A program made the translations under genes and the position numbers. A stretch of 41,195 nucleotides of DNA from NCBI GenBank assembly GCA_014376585.1, contig JACMRG010000055.1, positions 1 to 41,195 of the forward strand. The letters are read 5' to 3'. The notes under the pieces are model-generated. The model made no database searches, was not told the DNA's origin, and saw only the letters and a program-made list of their open reading frames with translations. The DNA is from Opitutaceae bacterium. GTDB lineage: Bacteria; Verrucomicrobiota; Verrucomicrobiia; Opitutales; Opitutaceae. Each line of letters opens with the position of its first letter. The first letter of the stretch is position 1. Of this stretch, positions 1-11,728 are shown in pieces.

Positions 1-1
1 C

Positions 2-160
2 CGCGCCCAGCTCGCCGCCGGCGGCCCCGCCGCCGAAATTCGCACCAGCCTCGCCGCAGCCGAAAAACTCCTCGCCAGCCTGTCCGACGAATTCAAAGGC
101 ACGAGCTGGGTCCAACGCGTGCAGACCAAACTCGCCGCGACGCGCGCCCTCGCGCCGTAA
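2..160 (+). CDS. C-terminal fragment of an unknown protein, cut by the window edge
   Basis: An open frame runs from the first bases of the window to a TAA at 158-160, giving the last 52 residues of a protein. The fragment is rich in Ala, Leu, Glu and Lys and looks helical, as at the end of a tetratricopeptide or coiled-coil protein. No motif identifies a family. GC-rich third positions and a clean stop support coding. The start lies outside the window. Confidence 0.5.
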   Translation, partial: RAQLAAGGPAAEIRTSLAAAEKLLASLSDEFKGTSWVQRVQTKLAATRALAP

Positions 161-212
161 CTCTACCGGCCGCTCGGCTTGACGCTCCGCGCCGTGCCTA
201 CAGCGTGCTCAC

Positions 213-425
213 ATGCGCACCTCCATCACGGCAAAAGTCTTCAAGGCGGGAAACTCCAAGGCGCTGCGTCTGCCGCGCGGGCTCGACGTGAAAGCCAAGT
301 CCTACGAGGTCACGCCGACGGCCACCGGTTTCATGATCACCGACCCGAAGGCGGAGGCGCGGCGGCTGAAGGCGTTGCAGGCCTTGTGGGGCTCCGCACC
401 TGATTTTCCGGATCACGCGACGTGA
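213..425 (+). CDS. vapB: VapB-like antitoxin (AbrB/SpoVT fold)
   Basis: This 70-residue protein begins MRTSITAKVFKAGNSKALRL, the usual start of swapped-hairpin AbrB-type antitoxins: a short beta strand, then 'F..GNSKALRLPRGL'. Such antitoxins bind their own promoter through the N-terminal domain and block the partner PIN toxin through the C-terminal tail. Here the tail (about residues 45-70) is charged, then ends in aromatic and acidic residues, as expected for toxin binding. The ATG at 213 sits at the natural start of the fold. Its TGA (423-425) overlaps the GTG start of the toxin gene as GTGA, so the pair is translationally coupled. Autoregulation is inferred from the family. Confidence 0.8.
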   Translation: MRTSITAKVFKAGNSKALRLPRGLDVKAKSYEVTPTATGFMITDPKAEARRLKALQALWGSAPDFPDHAT

Positions 426-838
426 TTTTTCTGCCGGACACCAATGTCCTCTCCCGCTACCTCAGGGGGCGGGCGGAGGACGTTTCTCTAAAGGTGCGGT
501 TGGAACAATCCTTGGCCGATTGCCGGCTGTCGGCCGTTGCGCTGATGGAGTTGGAATACGGCGCGGCGAAGCGGCCGGAGATCGTGGTCTTTCGTGACCG
601 TATCGCCCGCCTGAAGGCCGTGTTTCCCGGGGTGGCCGCTTTTGACGCTGCTGCGGCGTATCACACGGGAATCGTCCGGGCCTACGTCGCCCGCCTGAAA
701 CCCAACGCCCAGCCCATCGGCGCCTACGACGCGCTTTTGGCCGGACACGCGCTGGCGTTGGGCGCGGTCTTCGTGACCCATAACACGGTCGAGTTTTCTC
801 GCGTGCCGGGACTGGGCGTCGAGGACTGGCAAGGGTAG
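422..838 (+). CDS. vapC: VapC-like PIN-domain ribonuclease toxin
   Basis: A 138-residue PIN-domain protein, the normal length for VapC. It starts with GTG overlapping the antitoxin stop. The acidic metal site is visible: Asp6 in 'LPDTNVLSRY', Glu43 in 'LMELEYG' and Asp103 in 'AYDALLAGHA', followed by 'THNTVEFSRVPGL', where Asn121 takes the fourth site as in many VapC proteins. Family members are Mg2+-dependent RNases, mostly cutting tRNA or rRNA, and are held inactive by VapB. All the catalytic positions are present, so the toxin looks intact. The pair stands alone between an unknown gene and the sugar module, which is typical of chromosomal VapBC modules. The RNA target cannot be told from sequence. 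Confidence 0.85.
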   Translation: MIFLPDTNVLSRYLRGRAEDVSLKVRLEQSLADCRLSAVALMELEYGAAKRPEIVVFRDRIARLKAVFPGVAAFDAAAAYHTGIVRAYVARLKPNAQPIGAYDALLAGHALALGAVFVTHNTVEFSRVPGLGVEDWQG

Positions 839-1014
839 ACGTGTGCGGCGGGCCGGTGAGGTGTCGCGACGCTTTTGCACAAAATATTGTCGCAGCCGTT
901 CTAGTCGGTGGATCGTCTGGCGGGTAGGGTGGTGTCCCCCGTTTCCCTTTCACGGTCCTTACCTCGCGACCCCACGCCGCCCCGCTGTTTTTCGTCTCCC
1001 CGCTCCACCTTACC

Positions 1015-2286
1015 ATGGCCATCCCCTCCGTCCTCGATCTCAAGATCGTCAAAAAATCCACGCAGAGCCTCGTCGAGGCCGAGCTCGCCGCCACCGGCGG
1101 CCTCCTCCGCCTCGCGCCCGCCTGGGTGCCGCGCTCCTTCCTGCAGCCCGGCCTCCGCATCAAGCTCCACCCCGACGACACCTACGCCTACGGCCTGAAC
1201 CGCGGCGGCATCGACGAGCGCTGGTTCGCCTCGACGACCGTCACCGCCAACGAAGGCCGCGCCGCCGATGAAGGCTTGAGCTACGCCGTGATTGGCAACA
1301 AACGCCTCACGCTCGCGCAAGCCGTCGAAGACTGCGGTGCCACCCTCGTGGGCAAATCCATCTGGAAGAAATACGGCAAATGGCCCGTCTACTCGAAGTT
1401 CTTCGATAACATGGGCCCGATCCCGCACCACATGCACCAGAGCGCGAAGCAGGCGAAGCTCGTCGGCCAGGAAGGCAAACCCGAGTCCTACTACTTCCCG
1501 CCCCAGCATAATCCCGTCGGCAACAATTTTCCCTACACGTTCATGGGCTTCGAGCCGGGCACGACCAAGGCGCAAGTCCGCCAGTGCATCGCCAACTGGA
1601 ACAAAGGCGACAACGGCATCCTCGATCTCTCAAAAGCCTACCGCCTAAAAGTCGGGTCCGGCTGGCTCATCGACCCCTGCATCCTGCACGCGCCCGGTTC
1701 CCTCTGCACATACGAGCCGCAGTGGGGCAGCGATGTTTTCGGCATGTATCAAAACCTCGTCGAAGGCCGCGAGGTGCCATGGTCGCTCCTCGTGAAAGAC
1801 ATGCCCAAGAACAAGCACAAGGACATCGACTTCATCGTGGACCAGCTCGACTGGGACAAAAACGTAGACCCGAACTTCAAGGACAACCACTACCTCGAGC
1901 CCGTCCCCGTCGCCGACACCCGCAGCGAGGGCTACGTCGACCGCTGGATCGTTTACGGCAAGGTCGATGGCGAGCAGCTCTTCACCGCCAAAGAACTTAC
2001 CATCGATCCTGGCACCAAGTGCATGATCAAGGACACCGGTGCCTACGGCCTCATCTGCGTGCAGGGCAGCGGCAGGATCAACGGCCAGCCCCTCGTCAGC
2101 CCGAAGCTCATCCGTTTCCACGAGCTCACCGAAGACGAGTATTTCTGCACCGAAGACGGCGCGAAGCAGGGCGTCACGTTCGAGAACACGAGCAGCACCG
2201 AACCCCTCGTCTGCCTGCGCTACTTCGGCCCCGAGGTAAACCCCGACGCCCCCAAGATGGGCGCGTATCGCGACAACAAATTCTAA
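1015..2286 (+). CDS. Bicupin protein resembling class I phosphomannose isomerase
   Basis: A 423-residue cytosolic protein without a signal peptide. Visible signatures match the metal site of class I mannose-6-phosphate isomerases: 'PHHMHQ' at residues 137-142 (candidate ligands His139 and His141), 'KPESYYF' with Glu157 (compare the family's 'KPE'), and 'CILHAPGSL' with His225. A second beta-rich region (about 330-410) looks like the other cupin half. Family members interconvert aldose and ketose phosphates using Zn2+. Here the substrate is unknown; context suggests an unusual sugar. It is the first gene of the plus-strand sugar module. The 176-base gap upstream (839-1014) holds no gene and probably the promoter, though I could not fix -35 and -10 boxes. 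It could also be a non-phosphorylated sugar isomerase. Confidence 0.6.
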   Translation: MAIPSVLDLKIVKKSTQSLVEAELAATGGLLRLAPAWVPRSFLQPGLRIKLHPDDTYAYGLNRGGIDERWFASTTVTANEGRAADEGLSYAVIGNKRLTLAQAVEDCGATLVGKSIWKKYGKWPVYSKFFDNMGPIPHHMHQSAKQAKLVGQEGKPESYYFPPQHNPVGNNFPYTFMGFEPGTTKAQVRQCIANWNKGDNGILDLSKAYRLKVGSGWLIDPCILHAPGSLCTYEPQWGSDVFGMYQNLVEGREVPWSLLVKDMPKNKHKDIDFIVDQLDWDKNVDPNFKDNHYLEPVPVADTRSEGYVDRWIVYGKVDGEQLFTAKELTIDPGTKCMIKDTGAYGLICVQGSGRINGQPLVSPKLIRFHELTEDEYFCTEDGAKQGVTFENTSSTEPLVCLRYFGPEVNPDAPKMGAYRDNKF

Positions 2287-2298
2287 ACCGCCTTCATC

Positions 2299-2390
2299 TC
2301 TTTCTCTTTCCTCTTAATCCTTCTCTTTCGTCAGGAGGCCACACCCCATCCCACGAGGAAAAAGATTAGGAGAAAGAGGAAAGAGAAAGA
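2299..2390. repeat. Intergenic inverted repeat made of pyrimidine/purine tracts
   Basis: The 138-base gap after the bicupin gene holds a perfect 17-base inverted repeat. The left arm at 2299-2315 is tctttctctttcctctt and the right arm at 2374-2390 is its exact reverse complement, with 58 bases between. Further partial pairing continues inward. A transcript would fold a long A/G against C/U stem. There is no T-run immediately after the stem, so it is not a classic intrinsic terminator. It may stabilise or partly attenuate the mRNA. Confidence 0.75.
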
Positions 2391-2424
2391 TTATCCAATC
2401 CCACTCCGCAACTCCCCACATAAC

Positions 2425-3462
2425 ATGCCCGCCAATAACTTCCCCAAACTCCACAACGCCGCCTGGCCCGGTCTCGTCGGCAAAGGCAGCCCCGGCGCCG
2501 AGCCGTTTATCGATCTCGATACCATGCTCGACATGACCGCGAAAGCCGATGTCGGCGGCGTGAAGTTCGATGGCATCGATCTCTTCCTCTACAATCCGCA
2601 TACCGACATCGATATCTCCGACGACGGCATCAAGGCCCTCGTCGCGAAAATCAAAAAGAAGAACCTCGTTGTCGGCTCCGTCGTTGCCCCCGTGTGGTTC
2701 GACGCCGCCGCCGGCGGTGACGCGCCCGCCCGCGCCAACTGGGTCAGCCACGTCCGCAAAGCCGTCCGCATCGCCGCCAAACTGCGCGAACTCGGCGTGC
2801 GCCCCCACGGCATCGTCCGCATCGACAGCGCCACGAGCGTCACTGCGTGGGACAAGGCTCCCAAAGCCACGACCAAGCTCATCGCGCAGTCCTTCCGCGA
2901 AGCCGGCAAGATCGCCAAGGACTCCGGCGAACGCCTCGCCGCCGAAGGCGAGATATGCTGGGGCGGCATGCACAGTTGGAAGCACATGGTAAATCTCCTT
3001 GAAGAGACCGCCATGCCCAAGGTCGTCGGCTTCCAAGCCGACATGTCGCACACCCACCTCTACACGCTCGGCGCGAATGCCGAAGCGCACCGCATCGTCC
3101 CGAAAAATTACCACTACGAGCCCGCCGCCTTCCATGCCGCGATGACGAAGCTCACCGACGCGCTCCGCCCTTGGACGATCGACTTCCATGTCGCGCAGAA
3201 CGACGGCAGCACCTACGGGTCCGGCTCGCACGAGAAGACCGGCCGCCACTGCCTCGCCACCGACCCGAAGGGCAAACTCAACATCGCCCGCGACTCCGGC
3301 TACTGGCTCCGCGACGGCAAGGGCAAGGTCACGAAAAAGATGAAACACATCTGCTGGGACGGCTGCATGTTCTCCAACGAAGTGCTCATGAAGCAGCAGA
3401 CCTGGAACGACATCCTCGCCGCGATGATCGAGGTCCGCACCAACCACGGCTGGGTTGGCTAA
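2425..3462 (+). CDS. Sugar phosphate isomerase/epimerase-like TIM barrel
   Basis: A 345-residue cytosolic protein with the layout of xylose-isomerase-like TIM barrels (PF01261 type). Beta-strand ends carry likely metal ligands: 'AEGEICWGG' (Glu), 'GFQADMSHTHLY' (Asp, His), 'DFHVAQND' (Asp, His). The 'GGVKFDGIDLF' segment near residues 40-50 matches the first strand of the fold. Members isomerise or epimerise sugars, or dehydrate inosose or keto-sugars. The exact reaction is not recognisable. It is the second gene of the module, between the bicupin and a Gfo/Idh/MocA oxidoreductase. That pairing is common in inositol and 3-keto-sugar pathways, so a keto-sugar substrate is a reasonable inference. 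Each neighbouring gap carries an inverted repeat. Confidence 0.65.
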   Translation: MPANNFPKLHNAAWPGLVGKGSPGAEPFIDLDTMLDMTAKADVGGVKFDGIDLFLYNPHTDIDISDDGIKALVAKIKKKNLVVGSVVAPVWFDAAAGGDAPARANWVSHVRKAVRIAAKLRELGVRPHGIVRIDSATSVTAWDKAPKATTKLIAQSFREAGKIAKDSGERLAAEGEICWGGMHSWKHMVNLLEETAMPKVVGFQADMSHTHLYTLGANAEAHRIVPKNYHYEPAAFHAAMTKLTDALRPWTIDFHVAQNDGSTYGSGSHEKTGRHCLATDPKGKLNIARDSGYWLRDGKGKVTKKMKHICWDGCMFSNEVLMKQQTWNDILAAMIEVRTNHGWVG

Positions 3463-3467
3463 AAAAC

Positions 3468-3557
3468 AAAGCGCAAAGACGCAAAGTCGCGAAGGTCCGA
3501 GCGAGTCAGAACCGTATTCTTCGCTCCCAAATTAGCGCCTTCGCTTCTTTGCGCTTT
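3468..3557. repeat. Intergenic inverted repeat based on 'gcaaag' units
   Basis: The 123-base gap contains a perfect 12-base outer stem: aaagcgcaaaga at 3468-3479 pairs with tctttgcgcttt at 3546-3557. A second inner stem pairs gcgaagg (3489-3495) with ccttcgc (3538-3544). The left arm carries near-tandem gcaaag units. There is no T-run for termination. It starts 6 bases after the upstream stop codon. Confidence 0.75.
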
Positions 3558-3585
3558 ATTTCCCCTTTCAACTTCCCCCGTCCCC

Positions 3586-4731
3586 ATGGCCAAAAAACAA
3601 CTCCGCGTCGGTCTCATCGGCTACAGCTTCATGGGCCGCGCCCACAGCAACGCCTTTCATCAGGTTAACCATTTCTTCCCCTCGAGCTACGAAGTCATCC
3701 CGCAGGCCGTCTGCGGCCGCGACGAGGCCAAGGTCAAAGAATTCGCCGGGAAATGGGGCTACAAATCCATCGAGACCGACTGGAAAAAACTCATCGCGCG
3801 CGACGACATCGACGTCATCGACATCGCCACGCCGAATAACATGCACGCCGAGCAGGCCATCGCCGCCGCCAAGGCCGGCAAGATGATCCTCTGCGAAAAA
3901 CCCCTCGGCCTGAATGCCAAGGAAGCCGAGAAAATGCTCAAGGCCATCGAGAAGGCCGGCGTCGCCAACATGGTCTGGTATAACTACCGCCGCTGCCCGG
4001 CCGTGGCCCTCGCGAAGCAGATCATCGATTCCGGCAAGCTCGGCCGTATCTACCACTACCGCGCGAATTTCCTCCAAGATTGGACCATCAACGCCGACCT
4101 TCCCCAAGGTGGCACCGGTCTCTGGCGCCTCGATGCCAAAGTCGCCGGCTCCGGCGTCACCGGCGATCTCCTCGCCCACTGCATCGACACCGCGCTCTGG
4201 CTCAACGGCGGGATCAAGGACGTGAGCGCGATGACCGAGACCTTCGTCAAGCAGCGCAAACACACCCTCACCGGCAAGGTCGAGAAGGTGAGCATCGACG
4301 ACGCCTGTCTCTTCCACTGCCATTTCAACAACGGCTCCCTCGGCCTCTTCGAATCCACCCGCTACGCCCGCGGCCACAAGGCCCTCTACACCTTCGAGGT
4401 GAACGGCGCGAACATGTCGCTCAAGTGGGACCTCCACGATCTCCACCGCCTGCAGATCTTCGACTACACCGACGAGAGTCAGGAACGCGGCTGGAAGAGT
4501 GTCCACGTCTCCGACGGCGACCACCCCTATTGCGGTAACTGGTGGGTGCCCGGCCTCCAACTCGGCTACGAACACAGCTTCGTCCACGCGATGGTCGAGT
4601 TCGTGCGCGGCCTCGAAAGCGGCAGGGGCTGCAAACCTGATTTCAAAGACGGTCTCGCCACCGACTACGTCGTGGACGCCGTCCTCAAATCCGCCGCCAC
4701 CGCCCGCTGGGCGAAGGTGAAGCAGGCGTGA
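3586..4731 (+). CDS. Gfo/Idh/MocA-family NAD(P)-dependent oxidoreductase
   Basis: A 381-residue cytosolic protein. The N-terminal Rossmann fold shows '[17 protein letters not shown]' (about residues 8-24), and '[16 protein letters not shown]' (about 105-120) is the family's conserved EKP motif. The C-terminal half has '[19 protein letters not shown]', with the Asp/His pair (D..H..D) that forms the proton-relay site. Members oxidise or reduce a sugar or cyclitol hydroxyl; ThuB of rhizobia, which works with ThuA on 3-keto-trehalose formation, belongs here. The downstream gene cluster encodes a ThuA domain and a DUF1080 protein, which supports action on a 3-keto-sugar. Direction (oxidation or reduction) cannot be decided. 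Start at the ATG 17 bases before the 'LRVGLIGY' strand fits family length. Confidence 0.85.
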   Translation: MAKKQLRVGLIGYSFMGRAHSNAFHQVNHFFPSSYEVIPQAVCGRDEAKVKEFAGKWGYKSIETDWKKLIARDDIDVIDIATPNNMHAEQAIAAAKAGKMILCEKPLGLNAKEAEKMLKAIEKAGVANMVWYNYRRCPAVALAKQIIDSGKLGRIYHYRANFLQDWTINADLPQGGTGLWRLDAKVAGSGVTGDLLAHCIDTALWLNGGIKDVSAMTETFVKQRKHTLTGKVEKVSIDDACLFHCHFNNGSLGLFESTRYARGHKALYTFEVNGANMSLKWDLHDLHRLQIFDYTDESQERGWKSVHVSDGDHPYCGNWWVPGLQLGYEHSFVHAMVEFVRGLESGRGCKPDFKDGLATDYVVDAVLKSAATARWAKVKQA

Positions 4732-4745
4732 CCCGGGCTCACGCA

Positions 4746-4858
4746 GTTGAGAGTTGAGAGCTGAAAGTTGAGAGAAAAACCGCCGCACGATCTCTCAAAT
4801 CCCGCCCGCGTTTCCCTCGGTTCCGTCTTTCAACTCTCAACCCTCACTCTCACCTCTC
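4746..4858. repeat. Intergenic inverted repeat based on 'gttgaga' units
   Basis: The 140-base gap carries short tandem purine-strand units (gttgagagttgagag at 4746-4760, with more at 4766-4774) and, about 70 bases on, complementary units (caactctcaac at 4831-4841, and further imperfect copies to 4858). The best perfect match is 11 bases. The arms can pair in more than one register. It is the third consecutive spacer of this kind in the module. Confidence 0.7.
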
Positions 4859-4871
4859 AACTTCTCCGCAA

Positions 4872-5728
4872 ATGCCCAAACTCGGCTTCAACCTCCTCGC
4901 CTGGACCGCCTCGATCTCCGACGACTTTTTCCCGCACATCGAGCGCCTCAAAAAAATCGGCTACGACGGCATCGAGATCTGCAACGGCTCCCAAGACCCC
5001 GCCGCCTACAAGCGCGTCAAGAAACTCGTTAACGATCTGAATCTCGGCATCACCTGCGTCACCATCGTCGGCGCCGAGGCGAACCCGATCAGCCCCGACG
5101 CCGCCGTGCGCGCCAAGGCCCTCGATCTCATCAAATGGAATATCGACCGCACCGTGGACTGCGGCGCCAATCTCCTCTGCGGCCCGTTTCATTCGGCGTT
5201 CGCGACCTTCACCCGCGCCGACATCAATCCCGACGAATACAAACGCAGCGCCGAGGTCCTCCGCGCCGCCGGCGATTACGCGAAGCAGGCCGGCGTCACG
5301 CTCTGCCCCGAGGCGCTGAATCGTTTTGAGTGTTATCTCTGCAATACGATGGCCCAGCTCCGCATGCTCATCGAGCTCACCGATCACCCCAACGTCCGCG
5401 CGATGTATGATACCCACCACGCCAACACCGAGGAAAAAACCTTCGCCGACGCCATCCGCACCATCGCGCCCGTCCTCGCCCACGTTCATTTGAGCGAAAA
5501 CGACCGCGGCACGCCCGGTTCCGGCCATATCAATTTCAAAGAAAATCTCCAGACCCTCCACGCGGTCGGCTACGACGGCTGGATGACCATCGAAGCCTTC
5601 AGTCGCTCCGATCCCGCCTTTGCCAACGCGATCAACGTCTGGCGCGAATTTTCCCCCGCTTGGGAAATCGCCGAACGTGGTTATACCTTCCTCCGTCACG
5701 AAATCGCCGCCGCCGGCTACCGCACCCC

Positions 5729-5732
<4 letters not shown>
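4872..5732 (+). CDS. Ketose 3-epimerase-like protein (D-tagatose/D-psicose 3-epimerase family)
   Basis: A 286-residue TIM-barrel protein, the usual length for ketose 3-epimerases. The four metal ligands are all visible: Glu147 in 'CPEALNRFE', Asp180 in 'MYDTHHANTEE', His206 in 'HVHLSENDRG' and Glu241 in 'MTIEAF'. Their spacing (33, 26, 35) is the same as in Pseudomonas cichorii tagatose 3-epimerase (152, 185, 211, 246, from memory). Family members move the proton at C3 of free ketoses using Mn2+ or Co2+. 'LNRFE' and 'GSGHINF' are further family marks. A closely related possibility is a 3-keto-sugar or hydroxypyruvate isomerase. No signal peptide, so it is cytosolic. Its TGA overlaps the next ATG as ATGA at 5729-5732, so the two genes are coupled. 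Confidence 0.75.
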
Positions 5733-10854
<5,122 letters not shown>

Positions 10855-10858
<4 letters not shown>

Positions 10859-11610
10859 AATCCCTCCGCTTCGCCTCCCTCGCGCTCCTCGCGTTCGCCT
10901 CGTCCTCGTTTGCCCGCGCGGCCGACGCCGGCTTTAAATCGATCTTCAACGGCAAAGACCTCACCGGTTGGGAAGGCCTCGGCTTCTGGTCCGTGAAAGA
11001 CGGCGCCATCGTCGGCCAGACCACCGCCGAAAAACCCACCAAGGGAAACACGTTCCTCATCTGGAAAGACGGCCGGCCCGCCAACTTCGAGCTGCGCGCG
11101 TCCTTCCGCCTCACGGCGCAAAACGACAAGGCCTTTGGCAACTCCGGCATTCAATATCGCAGCAAGATCGTGGATGCCGCCGGCTTCGTCGTTGGTGGCT
11201 ATCAGGCCGACATCGACGTCAGCGGCCAATACGCCGGCATGCTCTACGAGGAAAAAGGCCGCGGCCTGATCATGGGCCCCGGTGAAATTATCCGCCTTGG
11301 CCCCACCACCATGATCGACGACGCGAAGAAACCCGGCGCCAAGAAATCAAAGACCGAAATCGAGAAACTCCCCGGCGCCACGCCGCCCGCCGAGATCCTC
11401 GCCGCCTACAAAAAAGGCGAATGGAACGACCTAGTGATCATCGCCGAGGGCAACCACCTCCGCCACTACCTCAACGGCAAGCTCAGTGCCGACGTCACCG
11501 ATACCGACCCGTCCCGCGGCGCCGCCTCCGGCGTCCTCGCCCTCCAACTTCACGCCGGCCCGCCGATGACCATCGAGTTCAAAAACGTGCAGCTGAAAAC
11601 CCTGCCGTGA
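10855..11610 (+). CDS. DUF1080 / 3-keto-disaccharide hydrolase family protein, exported
   Basis: A 251-residue protein with a clear signal peptide ending near 'SFARAAD'. The mature part is one jelly-roll domain of the DUF1080 family (PF06439). Typical marks are 'IFNGKDLTGWEGLGFWSVKDGAIVGQ' shortened here to its ends, 'NSGIQYRSKIVD', 'GYQADIDVSGQYAGMLYEE' and the closing 'EWNDLVIIAEGNHLRHYLNG'. The family is now named for cleavage of 3-keto-glycosides, where C3 oxidation labilises the glycosidic bond. Start ATG overlaps the upstream stop as ATGA, so it is coupled to the ThuA/cupredoxin fusion. A periplasmic hydrolase acting after a C3 dehydrogenase is the natural reading, given the GMC pair at 21771-24019. 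Substrate unknown. Confidence 0.85.
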
Positions 11611-11630
11611 TTTTCCGCCCGTCCGGTGGG

Positions 11631-11649
11631 GCCGCCTCTCCGAGGCGGC
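11631..11649. repeat. Short perfect palindrome (8-base stem, 3-base loop)
   Basis: Sequence gccgcctctccgaggcggc lies 20 bases after the DUF1080 stop in the 118-base gap. The stem is perfect with loop tcc. No T-run follows, so a REP-like element or RNA stabiliser is more likely than an intrinsic terminator. Confidence 0.7.
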
Positions 11650-11728
11650 CTTGAATCGCGGAGCCCCCTTGTCCCGCCCGCTTCCACGCTTTCGAAAACT
11701 CAGCGCAGATTAATTTCCCCATACCTCT

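Noticed and set aside
839-1014. A sigma-70 promoter or riboswitch upstream of the bicupin gene
   Set aside because: Some -35-like hexamers occur, but no pair with good spacing stands out, and I see no conserved riboswitch core.
2299-4858. The three inverted repeats as intrinsic terminators
   Set aside because: None has a T-run just after a GC-rich stem, arms are far apart, and the genes on either side look like one functional module on the same strand.
5660-5728. Earlier in-frame start for the five-part fusion
   Set aside because: It would add 23 Arg-rich residues before the signal peptide and overlap the epimerase gene by 73 bases; ATG 5729 gives an ATGA junction and a clean signal.
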